Shown one piece after another: positions 34,906 to 51,563 of a stretch of 64,000 nucleotides of DNA (its first letter is position 1; each line of letters begins with the position of its first letter). The DNA comes from Arbacia lixula. Taxonomy: Eukaryota; Echinodermata; Echinoidea; Arbacioida; Arbaciidae. The position numbers and the translations under genes were made by a program. Where the stretch lies: positions 7,805,020 to 7,869,019 of the forward strand of contig OZ022596.1 of the NCBI GenBank assembly GCA_963669155.1. The letters are read 5' to 3'. The notes below the pieces were generated by a model that did no database searches, was not told the DNA's origin, and saw only the letters and a program-made list of their open reading frames with translations.

Positions 34906-35394
34906 ATAGAATATTATTAGTAATGTAAAACATAGGTACATGTATCATGTTACAACATGAAATAAGGCAAATTTTCACAAGTTTTTCTAAGCATGCTTAC
35001 CATTGACATTGGCCGTACCCTTGTAGTTAATATGTACAAATCGTACACAATCAAGACCAAAACGGGAAGAAGGTGTTTCCGACGGAGTCAAACACGATTG
35101 GATTTATTGCGCCTCAAATCCAACTAAAACAAATCCGCTCAAAATACACCTCCCTCTTCAAAAATCGCAGCAGATTCAGACGTGTTCCATTAAAAACTGA
35201 CAACGGATGACAGTTAATAGTCGCACGTCATGAATTAAGAACGATAAAAAAAGAAAGATGATAGATGCTGAGGCAAAAAGGTGGAGCGCCGAGTCTCCTT
35301 TTTGCGTGTACGTGTGCAATACGAATAGTAGACGCAACGCACTTCACTCTCCGCTGTCGCACGTAGCGCTTAACGCTGTATGATGAACGGGGAT

Positions 35395-35655
35395 TTAAAA
35401 ACTTTCCCAGTCTGTGGAATGTGAAATTCTCTTAGCATTGTATAGAAAGCGAATAGACCTAGCACGCAGATTTTATTCACGTCGTTCAAACAATTCGTTA
35501 CTAATGGCAACTGAGGTTTGTCCGTGTAGCAACAATTAATAAGATTCAAAGTGCATTCCATCCATTGAATATGAATGACTAGGTAGAGGTGAATGCAATA
35601 ACACGTTGCTACCCAGTTAGGGGGAAAGTCGTGAATACATTACGAAACGGTCTAT
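35395..35655 (-). repeat. Family B interspersed repeat
   Basis: On the minus strand it carries GTAATGTATTCACGACTTTC, ATTGTTGCTACACGGACAAA and GTTTGAACGACGTGAATAAA. The duplicated counterpart is at about 58060-58325. Confidence 0.7.
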
Positions 35656-35850
35656 TGATATTGAGGGGGAATGTCGATTTGCATATGATTACGCAACACG
35701 TTATTGTTGCTATGTTAGGTGGAAGAGAGCTTTCGGGTTAGCCTCCAGTCGCGGTCGTCACACCATACAGGCCAGTAACATATTTTGTTCTTTCCCACAA
35801 GCCTTCTATTATAATTAAATGACTGAGCTTCAACCAACCTTGAATTGTAG

Positions 35851-35890
35851 AGGGCAAGCTTTCGTCCTCTCCTGAGGACTTTCTCAAGCC
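35851..35890 (-). ncRNA. Hammerhead-like stem-loop in left Penelope arm
   Basis: The minus strand reads CTTGAGAAAGTCCTC, loop, GAGGACGAAAGC: a stem II-like hairpin followed by GAAA. Penelope elements are known to carry hammerhead ribozymes here. The expected CTGANGA core is altered, so activity is doubtful. Confidence 0.35.
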
Positions 35891-36466
35891 TAATGCAGTG
35901 GAGTGTTGTCTTGCTGCCGTTGCCTGTCTTTATTAATCACTGGACCATAGATTGGTGAAAGGGTATATCCCGAGTCTCTGTTGAGAGCTGGATTGACCCT
36001 TCTGATCCAAAGTGCTTCCTTTATTTTTCTTTTTTTTTTTTTTCAAGAGCTCTAATACCCTGAGAAGTAGACTAGTCCATGCTAAAGACAAAGTCCCAAG
36101 GCAAATAAGATCAGGCATTGTATATAAGATCACTTGTGCTGATTGCCATGATTGTTACATTGGGGAAACCAGCAGAACCTTGAACGAGAGACTCAAGGAA
36201 CACAAAAGGGCACTGAGACTAAACAATCCATCACAATCGGCGATAGCTGAGCACTCTCACAACACAGGACACAACATTAAATGGGATGAGGCGCGCATCA
36301 TTGACTTTGAAAGCAACTGGTTGAAAAGAAAAATAAAGGAAGCACTTTGGATCAGAAGGGTCAATCCAGCTCTCAACAGAGACTCGGGATATACCCTTTC
36401 ACCAATCTATGGTCCAGTGATTAATAAAGACAGGCAACGGCAGCAAGACAACACTCCACTGCATTA

Positions 36467-36506
36467 GGCTTGAGAAAGTCCTCAGGAGAGGACGAAAGCT
36501 TGCCCT
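36467..36506 (+). ncRNA. Hammerhead-like stem-loop in right Penelope arm
   Basis: This is the plus-strand counterpart of the motif at 35851-35890: GTCCTC/GAGGAC stem, then GAAAGC, preceded by TTGAGAAA in place of the consensus core. Confidence 0.35.
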
Positions 36507-39423
36507 CTACAATTCAAGGTTGGTTGAAGCTCAGTCATTTAATTATTCATCATCCCCAGCCGATGAAAGTTTTTAGTATCAAGCCTTCTATTATTACGGA
36601 TATTTATAAACCCATATTTTTTAGCGAGTACAACAGTTCATTTCTGTACAAATGACGGATAGGGTTAGGTAGAAATATAGGTTGACCTTGGATTAATTTT
36701 CTTCCTTTGCTCGGTCGCCTTAACGGGGTCAGATAGCAATTTCTGAGCATTTTCCTCATTAGGTTCTCAAGGTCCACTATTTTGCGTGATTATGTAAGCA
36801 AAATCGTATAGTTATCCACTTGAATGACAACTCAATTTCTAAAATTCAATACTGTATTACTCTGGTTATCGTTTAACAATTATAATTATAAAGGAAATTT
36901 ACACGTGATCAGTCAGTGTAATCGATACGACCAAGATCTCAAATATTGATGTTTCATGAATATGCAAGAATTCAACATGTTATACATGAGAGCAATGTTG
37001 TTCAGAATGTGCAATTTGACGATTATTAATAAAGTCTTAATAATTCATATCAGCATGCATGCTAGCGTACATCTAAGTTCATAACAGGTTACGTTAGACG
37101 CCAATTGCTGCTTTATATGTCTTCAATATGTCGATCATTATTTTTGCTGAGAATGATTTGTTGTTGAGGTGTCGGTGACCGTACTCTCCCTAGTGTAAAA
37201 TATCCATTAAACAAATTGATTACAAGTATAACAAACAATTTGGTTTGATTTTGTTTGTGTGAAGAAAAGGTAGCGTTCCAGCCGGTGCGGTGAAATTGAC
37301 TGAAAGGACAAATTGTTGCCGTTCAACGGATCATAAGCGTACTTTAGAAAAGTTCATTTCCCTTCGTGGTGTGTGCTGTTGTTAATGTATACGACAGGTG
37401 GATACATTCATTGTGTGGGTAACGATTTTACCGTATCCTAGTTAGAACCAGATATGTTTAAGCACATGGAGTGCCAGCAGCCGTTTAATTAATGCGGATT
37501 CATTGTTCGCTCCTTCTTATCACAAACTAATGCTTTACAAAGATTTTCTCATCTAAAATTTCAGAGTAACAGAATTGAACATAAGCGAGATACAGCTCCT
37601 AGAAGCTCGTCATGTTATTTCATAAATACCCTTTCCATTGACGCCGATTTTGACATTAATGTCTATAATCAAATTTGCACCATAAAGATGGAATCCTGTT
37701 GAAAAATTAAGGGTAGTATTTCATAGAGCAATGTCTCAGCTACCACATATTGAAAGTTGGAAGAAAATTGATCAAGGATGATTGAGATATGCAAAAATGG
37801 GTTAAAAAAGGTCATGACGTACGTCATACATGAAAATTCATTTTTTTTCGATTCCTATGGCAATATGATAACGTCATGATGTATTTAACGACCAAATGAT
37901 ACATGAAATAGCATGAACACTTCACACTCTTTCAAAACATATAAGAAAAATGGGGGTCACTAGCCATTCTGAGGAGCTACGGCCGATTTAAGGTAGTCAT
38001 GTTTTTTGCACACAAAAACGTATTTTAAACTTTGACGCACCCGTACGACCTTGTTATTGTATGGAAATGGTTCAAAACGACAGGATGCCAAATTTCATTA
38101 CACAGAGATGACCAGTTCTAGAGCTACATGAGATAATAGGTTTTCGTTAAATTGCTCGTGCATGACGTCACGATTATGTACTAACCTTGAAAATGTTGCT
38201 GGAACATCTTCACATATGTACCTATACATGATGAACATTTGATAAAACATGGCACATGCATTGTCGAGACATCCATGCCACAAAAATAGAGCCTTGGAAT
38301 AAAAATAAATAAATCATAATAAAGAAAGAAAATTCGGACGAAATGAAGAGGTGATCTGCCATTCATGGCAGACCACCTAAAAAAATGAATGACGGCCACA
38401 AAAGAAGGAAGAAATACATAAAGATAAATGTGGGATAAGGGTGATAAACCATATCGGTGGTCTTAGACCCAATCTTCCATACCTCTTACGTGACCATGAC
38501 AACTCTAGTGAATGCACAATCTTGTCATCATTTTTTTTCTTTAAAGACACCATAGCCACCTTTATTCTGATATTTTCTACCAATGTTAATCTTTTATACT
38601 GTACATGTACATACAATACTTGATTATAATACAAAATTACTTAATTTTTGTTTTTACATTAAAATAAATGAAATATTGCATGGTTACATGAATAAAGCAC
38701 AAAGCGGTCAAAATCTTTAGCAAGATATCGTAGCTTATTTTCTCAAAAGCAAAAATCCATGGAACTTCTGTCTCAGAAGTGAGATACCAAGATTGAAAAA
38801 AAAAGAACATCAGATGAAGTGCAATATTTTTTTTTCTCAGTAACCCCAAGTTTTATTACTATTCCTTGTGATTTTCAATGAAAAAAAAAATAATTGTGTA
38901 CAGCATGCCCTGTACACTTAGCGCATGGACTTTTCCATGTGATACAAACACCTAGAGTACACCAAAAGCTTTACTTTCATGCAGAGAATATGATGTTTCT
39001 TATGTTATATTACTTTTACTTTATAACTCTTAAAAATAAATCAGTGAGTGCATTTTGCTTCTTTCTTTTTGCAAAGAAAATAAAAGCAATTCTCCATGCT
39101 CCATCCATTGCACCATGCATTTACAGCCAATTTTGATTGACCTTCATGGCCATTTCCGGTCTCATATACTAGGACGCTACTGCACTACTCTGACAAAAGG
39201 AAGCAAGTGACAAATCACTGAAATATGGGTTATTGGGATTCTTAGATTGTACCTAGCATTCCCTACATGCAGCCAAAATCTGGACAAGAAATATCATTGC
39301 TCTGAGATATTCAATCTACATGATGTGGTGTTCCACTGATGCCAATGCAAGTGACAGACACATTTTGCTCATTTACAAGAAAAATCTCTTTTTATAGTTG
39401 CTTTCTTTTGTCAGAGTAGGGCA

Positions 39424-41141
39424 GACTAGACCGGAATATGACTGCAAACAAAATCCACCTATGGCTGCATGGTGCATGGGACGCCTTTTCCTTACGTGCG
39501 GTGTGCCGAATTCATCACTGATACAGTTTTGATATCACCTGTCAATCATTCTGTCAGGGAAGTTACAATAACGATTACACATAGCGATCCTTTAATGGAT
39601 AGCAACTGAGATATTCGCAGCAAGCAGACAAACCTTTGAAGATATCTTGGGCTCTTGCTGGAGACACAAAACTTTGCTTCAACTTTGCTTTATGGTTGTA
39701 CAGGCATTCACTAGGCGATAAAACAATTTCTTTTTAGTAGTTAATATCATGCCTGATCTTTGACATAATAAAGCTTGAAGCAAATATTACCTGAACAGAT
39801 GTTACATCAAAATTCACGAGCTTAGCTTACAACTGCACAGTCATATGCTCAATATGTTAATGATCGTATTTTGAATGTTAATTGTTTGTTAGGTGTGGAA
39901 ATACTGAAATAGATATACATGTAATTTTTTTTAACACATGCATGCACGCTTGCTTGTGGGTGTATGATAATACAATGTAGTACTTTATGGCCTGCTTACA
40001 AGAATGGCGCAATTTGAGTCTTAGAGTACTTTGTTTATATGGTATAGAAAATTATCATATTCATAATTAATTTCAGAGACCATTTTAAAAACAATATCAT
40101 GCCAACCTAGCCAAAATATTAGGTTGACATTAAAGATACCAGTAGTTAAAAGATTTAGAGGATTTAATATCCTGTATCATTTTCAATATACACACACAAA
40201 AATAGTTTCCAAGATATAAAATGGAATTATCAAAACTCTGTATAAAATAAGTATGCAAGTATGGAGACATAATTTGCGAGAATAAAAACGAGAACAAAAT
40301 GAAATAAAATACATTTAGTTACATAATAAAGTATGGATTAAATATTCAAAGAAATTTGTATTATGCTTATTCAAATTTATAACAAACATCGCTCAGTTCC
40401 ATGCTCACGTTGAAAATTGCATATTGATACATGTACTAACAATGCATGTATTATAAACTAAAAATTACAACCCAAATTAAAACTTTCAAGATAGTGTGTC
40501 CCTTGTACAAAAGTCATGAAACTCGGCAGGAATGAAACCCTGACGATAATGTGTTCAAAATCTCACATTCATAACTTCACAATCTTTTCAGGGAAAGTGA
40601 AGAACTTTTCTTGTTTACGTTTGAAATGACCCACTTCACCGGTCAGCAGTCAGCATCTCAACGCATCACAACATTGTGAGGTTCTTGTGATGAGTGTTGT
40701 CATTTTCATCTTGTCACTACTGGAGCTGCTAAATTTTGAACGACCCATCCATAACTTCACTTAAAATCTAGGGATCACTATACATGAATTTCCGCTTAAA
40801 AGTCAGCTTCCAAGTATATTATTATGAGGGAAGTTCTAACACATTAATTTTGTCAATTATTGTAGTATTTACATTTGATTCTTTTGTCCTGCATTTAGGC
40901 TAAACTCCCTTTATGTTTTTGCCACAAGCAATTGGCAGTACTGATCAAAATCATTTACCGTAAATGTATAGATTTCATTGCTATTATTCCTCAAAGACTA
41001 AGTTTTCATGTACATTTGAGCACTACTTCAAGATTTCTGTTACAATAAAATCCTAGAGGCTTAATCTATCCTCCACTATGTATAGTTAGAATGTTGTATT
41101 TTTTTTATGCTTAACTTGCCACGTATGAATATTTCCTATAT
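39424..41141. other. Non-coding sequence inside duplication copy 1
   Basis: AT-rich and collinear with about 62078-63760. No exon is supported. Confidence 0.5.
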
Positions 41142-41220
41142 ATGTAAAATTTAAACATGTTCTTACTGTATGCTTTATTGGAGATAAAGCATACAGTAAG
41201 AACATGTTTAAATTTTACAT
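41142..41220. repeat. Perfect palindrome with 37-bp arms
   Basis: The arms at 41142-41178 and 41184-41220 are exact reverse complements around the 5-nt loop TGGAG. The equivalent region of copy 2 (about 63780-63822) has no palindrome. Confidence 0.95.
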
Positions 41221-42547
41221 CTTTACAGTTTCAGAGAAGTTTCTGTAATTTCCCATGTCTGCATTATTTCCCCTCACTTCCTCCAAGAAAGTGCCTAATG
41301 CAGTTTCAATTCTCCCTATTGCATATAGCTGTCCGTATCTGAACGTGTATAGCGCTTTAATTTATTTACCTTTCATTCTTGAGATATGAACTTTCAGTTC
41401 AGGAACATTCTATAGCCATCGTCTTGCTTGTGTCTTTTCATTCTTTCATTAGTCCATCCACAATCAATATTGAGGTAGGCAAAAAGAGTGCTGTGTGTGA
41501 TTGGTGGAATTTTTTTCAAGTTCTTCGTCCATGCAACAACCCTTCCATTTTAATATTACGAGGTTTACGAGGGTTGAAATTACAGATCCTGTGCATTATT
41601 GTGTAAATTGAATACGTACCAAACTCTTACCAGAAGTATACGTCCCAAGAGCAATCAATCAGATATCGGTATCGCAAGGTGATATCACTTGATATCGGCT
41701 ATATGCAATAGGGAGAATTCTGGATTCTTAGAACAGATGTGGCTTAATGACAGACTAACCTACTGAAACAGGATTGCACAAGTGTCTTTTAAAACTGTGA
41801 TTCATGATCTTTCAATTTCAGTTTAAAGTGAAGGTTAAGATTCATTAACTTCTCAGCTGATTGAAAGCAATTGCAATCAACATGACAACTCAAGCTGACC
41901 GATTTCACTGCAGTTTACTGCAATCACTGCGAAGTTGATATACACTGTATACCCAGATACAAGATTTTGAGGTGATTTCTTCACATGACAAATGACTAGT
42001 TAAGATTTATGATGAATAAAAGAAGAATAAGCCAGCATTTGGGCTTACAAAAATTATCTCTTCCCTTTAAATTAGCTTCAGGACAGGAACATGCCAACTG
42101 ATTAGGCCTCATATTATACTGCAGCAGATAAATGTTGTAAATTTTGACTCCTTAAACAACCGTAACGGAAAGGTGAACGAATGACATAATCATTGCAGAC
42201 ACTGTGATGAATTTCTTCTTTTAAAATAGTTCCAAGCGCACTAAAATATATTTTTTTCCCAAGATTTTGTTTGGCCTGAATCTACTATTATGAGGCTTCA
42301 GGCAATGAAATTCAAGCAGGAAAAATATCTTTAAAAAAAACATGTATTTCAGTCCATTTCTGATTCATTGCGATTACAGATCTTGGCGCCTTCGCAGAAA
42401 ATTTCCCACATGTAGTCCCATGCACTCACTCTCCTGCGGTCGGCCCAAACATCCAATTGGTTTGGCAGCTCTATACCTCGCTCAGTGCTTAATGAATGTA
42501 AGTCTATAGGATTTGTGTGTAGTAAAACACCGATATCATTGAATGAG

Positions 42548-46782
<4,235 letters not shown>

Positions 46783-46937
46783 TGTTTCAAACGATAGCTA
46801 GGTAACGGGAGATCCAAAGAGGTATAGATTGAGTTAATTCTGACAGTTAGAACAACTTAAATGAGCAAATTCTTCCGCTACTCTCTTCGTGTGTAACAAT
46901 GCGATGACTGGTATGTTTACGTTTATTTCACAATACA

Positions 46938-46949
46938 TGACGTCATTGG
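46938..46949 (-). promoter_or_regulatory. CRE palindrome fused to CCAAT box upstream of LC3
   Basis: On the gene's strand it reads CCAATGACGTCA, 156 bp upstream of the ATG: a perfect TGACGTCA overlapping a CCAAT box. CREB/ATF factors bind the first and NF-Y the second. Human MAP1LC3B is known to be induced through ATF4 during stress. The same CRE core also occurs in repeats of this window, so function is inferred from position. Confidence 0.45.
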
Positions 46950-46975
46950 TATTTACAACGATATAAATTCGAGCA

Positions 46976-46996
46976 CCCCCCCCCCCCCCCCCCCTC
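46976..46996. repeat. Poly-C run
   Basis: About 20 consecutive C. Confidence 0.95.
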
Positions 46997-47404
46997 TCGT
47001 TTTATTTTGTCCGATTAATGTAGGCCTACATGTAATATTATGTGTATGCACTATATAGTTCATATTGTCCTATTGATTTTGCCCAAACTGTATTCATGCA
47101 TACTGCACAATTAGTTATTTGGATGTTTAGTCACAATATGATTGCTTTCAAAGTCTAAAATAATATCAATATAGCGCAGCTAAAGTAAAAAAAAAAATAA
47201 TAAAAAATAATATGTTCTCTCAGTGTATCCCTTTGTGTCTTTTTCGATAACTGCACACTTAATTTCAAACAAATTGATGAAGACAAAAACATTACAGATA
47301 CACTCATACAGCTAGGTTATACCCTTATACGATTCAATAGATTTGTATGCTTGATAAATGTTTTATGACCCAATCCTATGGAAATTATAGAAGCCTCTCC
47401 CACA

Positions 47405-47485
<81 letters not shown>

Positions 47486-47738
47486 TCATCTCTTTTCTTT
47501 CTCTCTCTCTCTGTTTTTTCCTCATTTCTATCTTTCTCCGTCTCTTTCTCTATCTCTCTTTCTCCATCTCCGTAATCCCCATTTGTCTCTTATTTCCATA
47601 GTCATGAATCCCCTCTCATTTTTTACCTCCTCTGACTATCATTTTCTCTTCAACTCCCCCCCCCCCTCTCTGTCTCTCTCCTTCTCTGTCCCTGTCTCCC
47701 CCCCCCCTTCTCTCTCTCTCTCTCTCTCTCATCTCTCT

Positions 47739-47811
<73 letters not shown>

Positions 47812-47812
47812 G
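47405..47812. repeat. (CT)n microsatellites
   Basis: Two long CT arrays, about 47407-47470 and 47708-47808, with CT-rich sequence and poly-C between. Open frames here are serine/leucine or arginine/glutamate artefacts. Confidence 0.95.
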
Positions 47813-48739
47813 TTTCATAATCTGTTTCGATAGCCAAACAAACACAAATGAAGAAGCACAGACACAGGTAGCTATTCTAATACTAATTATGCTTGGTAAT
47901 TTATTTGAGACAACTAGACCACACACTTCACACATGAGACACTGATATACAATGACGCAGTAGTATCTTACATGGCCTGTGATTGGACACTAATTATGAG
48001 TATATGGGGCTGTTTCCACAAAACTACTTTCATACCAATCCAATAGCAATTAGTGTCAATTAAGTGAATTGCATTTTGGATGTGCATGTGTATTTGTAGT
48101 GTAGCTGCTTACATAGTAATAACATTAATCGTTACATTATCAGGCCTTGAAAACCCAATGGTTTACTACACATCTTCAAGTCAATGTTTACAAGAGTAAC
48201 CATAACCCTTACATACCGGTAACCGGGCCTTGAAAGCTTCTTTGGTTTACCACACATATTCATGCAAAAGGTAATGAGAGTTAAGAAAATATACAAAATT
48301 GCCAGCACAGAGGTGACTGTTGACAAAGGCATAAACAGTGAAATTTGACTTTGACCTATCCCCAGCTGACTAAAATTTAATTTTTATCATTGTAACAATT
48401 TTTCAGATTTCGTCAAATACTGTTAACATTTTTCTAGTTTCCAACTTCTCATGTAAAAAAAGCAAAATGGATAACATGATGCCAGTTCCATTTAATGGCA
48501 AAATGAGGTATTACAAACATTGCCAATAAAGTATCGAGTTCAAACATGGAGAGCCGATATTGATGGAATAATCCTTGAAATTATTTTTTGTAATGGTTAC
48601 GAAAAACAAATTAAAGGAGTGCCCAGTTTTAGCTTAATATCCTCTTTTTCAGCTATTGTGATGGAGTATTCTTACCTCACTCAAGTTCACACTTAAGTTT
48701 AAATTCACGTTTAAAAAGTTTAAACTCCATTTTCAAAAA

Positions 48740-49405
48740 CCAATTCAAGATTGCCCTTGATGTATTCGAATCCTACAGGAGAACTTCGGTTTAATTAAGG
48801 TTAAAGTTAAAGTTACTAAAGTACTTCACTAATATTTCTCTCAACCCAATTTCAGATTGTTCTTGATGTATTTGAATCTTACAGAAGAACTTCGATTTAA
48901 TAAAGGTTTAAGTTAAAGTTACTAAAGTACTTCACTAATATTTCTCTCAACCCAATTTCAGATTGTCCTTGATGTACTTGAATCTTACAGGAGAACTTTG
49001 CTTTAATAAAAGTTAATACTAAAGTACTTCACTAATATTTCTCTCAACCTAATTTCAGATTGTCCTTGATGTATTTGAATCTTACAGGAGAACTTTGGTT
49101 TAATAAAGGTTAAAGTTAAAGTTACTAAAGTACATATTTCACTAATATTTCTCTCAACCCAATTTCAGATTGTCCTTGATGTATTTGAATCTTTTAATAC
49201 AGGAGAACTTTGGTTTAATAAAGGTTAAAGCTAAAGTTACTAAAGTACTTCAGTAATATTTCTCTCAACCCAATTTCAGATTGTCCTTGATGTATTTGAA
49301 TCTTACAGGAGAACTTCGGTTTAATTAAGGTTAAAGTTTAATTTACTAAAGTACTTCACTAATATTTCTCTCAACCCAATTTCAGATTGTCCTTGATGTA
49401 TTTAG
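48740..49405. repeat. Tandem repeat of about 106 bp, seven units
   Basis: TTGATGTA(T/C)TTGAA recurs at about 48757, 48863, 48969, 49066, 49176, 49287 and 49393. Each unit holds CAGGAGAACTT(C/T)GGTTTAAT, GTTACTAAAGTACTTCA and TCTCTCAACCCAATTTCAGA. It lies 2 kb upstream of the LC3 start codon. No open frame persists through it. Confidence 0.92.
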
Positions 49406-49587
49406 TCCTGGTACTGGTACTGGATTAAGTTTTGTGAAAACAGCCCCATGCTGCAGGAGTTTCATGCAAGCTAATACATGTACAATCAACACTGATGCAC
49501 AAAAGCGATAGGGAATGACATGCCTTCTCAGATATTTTGAGCATTATACATGTACAATTCAAACACAATGCTACACAGGAAACACAC

Positions 49588-49660
49588 TAGGGACTCGTGG
49601 TATAAGTGCTGAATTGGGAGCCATAAGGTCGCAGGTGCAAGTCCTTTGTATAACGCCCTT
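49588..49660 (+). repeat. tRNA-like sequence
   Basis: GGACTCGTGGTATAAGTGCT (A-box-like) and GCAGGTGCAAGTCC (B-box-like) stand at tRNA spacing. Stems are poor and the T-loop is not canonical; a SINE head or pseudogene is likely. Confidence 0.35.
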
Positions 49661-49864
49661 TACGCTCCTCATCCCATCGTAAAATAAGACATGTACTATG
49701 ATGAGCGATAGTTGTCATATCAATTAAGACCTGCTTTACATTTAAGTATATGTACCGCAATATATAAGTACCTGTAGCTGAAACCACCAGTTCACATTTT
49801 CAAGTTTCAAACATGGCGTATTAACTGTCTTGATTTTCTCAAGAGCAGGAAAAGAAATCATTCA

Positions 49865-50030
49865 AAATTTTCACGGGCTACTTTTCAAGCACATTGGCCA
49901 ATTTGGCTACAATTTTACATTGTGTCTTAGATGGGAATTTGGGGGCCTCTTTTACCACTTTTGGGGGCTCTTTTAAGCATTTCGGGTGTGACTCACCCCG
50001 AGCCCCTGGGTACCCTTTCCCCTGCTCAGA
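49865..50030. repeat. Dispersed repeat, second copy
   Basis: Relative of 44575-44700, with GATGGGAATTTGGGGGCCTC and a CCCGAGCCCCTGGGTACCC end. Confidence 0.65.
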
Positions 50031-51415
50031 AGTCAAACGTTGTTAACATATTGAGGAAAATCTATAAATACACTTATAGCTATATCTGTCCAGTTCAAAA
50101 TGAATATCAAATGATGGCAGGCTACTTCAATGGTAAAGCATGCAAAGCATGGAAATGAAAGGTGAAGCTGTAGCCTACAATGGATGGAACACTGATATAA
50201 TGTAATATATATGAATTTATATTATGTTCTATATATATCCCTGGTATGTATTTTGCTGCTATTGCACATTCAGCATTAAAGCATTCCCAACTTTGACCAC
50301 TACATTGTATCTTGTCAATTTTGAGCACAATGTGAGGCCAAAAATTGAAATAAGATGCAAATTGAGGCTGGAAAGAGTTTTTCGATCCTATTACTTAAAG
50401 AGACAAGTGCTATGTTTTATTCAAAGAGTGCGGCACTGCTGTCTTTCCCTCAGGTTGCCTCAGATTCTCCCAACATTGCAACAACTCATGTATGTCAATA
50501 AGCTTTGACTTTCTATTTGACTAAAAAAGATATCAGATGTCAGATGTCAAAAGACAGTTTTGATAGCCTGCTGGTACATCACTGTAGGAGTCGCAATTGA
50601 ATATGCAAATTATAAACCTGACTTAGAGGACAATTATGTTGATATTTTGCTAATCTTACACTCAAAACAAATATTCTTTCTGTATTTCTCTTATATACAC
50701 ATAAAACAATAAAATATTAGAAATATATCTACAATTCATAAAACTCTTTAACATGTCAAGCAACTGAACTGGTAATTAATATATTTGCACAGCACACACA
50801 ATAATCATGCATTACAGAGACATTGTTTTTAAAAAATGGCATAGAAATGAAAAGTGCATAAAAACAAGCAAATGCATATAAAAAAATAAATTTCAGCATG
50901 GCAACACATTATTGATGAATCTTACATTGGGGAAAAAAGACAATTTCTAGGTATCAATTCTTTCAAGTTTGAGCTAACACAAAGAAAAATTGAAGGAAGG
51001 GTTGCCTCCTTTGAGCACACAATAGAGGTATAGGTAGTTGGAACAATAATATTTCTTAATTGTAGATATATTTTCATGTGAGGGGTTGCAACACAGATGC
51101 TTGTATATTGTACATTGATTATAGCAATAAATATTCCAGCGTACCGTCTTATAAAGAGTTACGATCGATCTGAATCAATCGCAGGATAAATGCCTTATCT
51201 CTCTGTACGATTGATATCAGTTGCAAGTCTTAACTGTGATCGATCGCAAGTCTTAATGTGACAGGGCCTGTTTACACTATACATTTATTATAGCAATATA
51301 TTCCAGTTAATAAATACATTCATGCATATGTACAGTGTACGATGCAATGTGAAGACTGACTTAGTCTGGCTTCAAGGCTGTGGGACATTTCGAATCCAAA
51401 ACAAAAAATAAGAGT
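50031..51415. other. Non-coding AT-rich sequence, nothing recognised
   Basis: No exon is supported. Short CGATCG-rich patch near 51170-51250. Confidence 0.4.
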
Positions 51416-51563
51416 CTAGTACTCAAAGGACTCATCACTTTTTTTGTTCTCCTGTTTTCTCAATCCGCCTGTTGGGGTCATGCTAGAGAAGATATTGAGA
51501 ATGACTGGTGTACTGCAGCCAGACATCTTTATTGAAACAGTTTCTGTAGAAATGCCCAACAGC
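51416..51563 (-). CDS. Possible terminal exon of an unknown gene
   Basis: The minus strand has a TTGCTTTCAG acceptor followed by 48 codons and TAG (51416-51418). The peptide runs from LLGISTETVSIKMSGC to KKSDESFEY, with an acidic C-terminus. No upstream exon was found that joins it, and its phase differs from the exon at 54684-54877. It could be chance. Confidence 0.25.

Larger units (their letters stand above)
35799..36594 (+). mobile_element. Penelope-like element remnant with GIY-YIG endonuclease and inverted ends
   Basis: An open frame at 36038-36467 encodes a GIY-YIG domain: IVYKITCADCHDCYIGETSR, then TLNERLKEHKRAL, with a DESN-type continuation to RRVNPALNRDSG. GIY-YIG at the C-terminus is the hallmark of Penelope-like retroelements; the reverse transcriptase is missing, so it is 5'-truncated. 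The ends form long inverted arms (about 35813-36033 and 36325-36544), as seen for Penelope pseudo-LTRs. A 14-bp direct repeat, AAGCCTTCTATTAT, flanks it at 35799-35812 and 36581-36594. The paralogous site near 58478 lacks the element, supporting a later insertion. Confidence 0.88.
34889..41400. repeat. Large direct duplication, copy 1
   Basis: From ACGCACTTGTGATATAGAAT onward, this segment is collinear with 57557-64000 with scattered substitutions and indels (about three mismatches in the first 100 aligned bases). It lies downstream of the LC3 3' end. Copy 1 alone has the Penelope insertion (35799-36594) and the palindrome at 41142-41220. It contains a family B copy (35395-35655) and a family D MITE (about 39190-39423). 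No gene is seen inside it. Confidence 0.93.

Noticed and set aside
47583-47945. Ser/Leu-rich frame
   Set aside because: (CT)n microsatellite.
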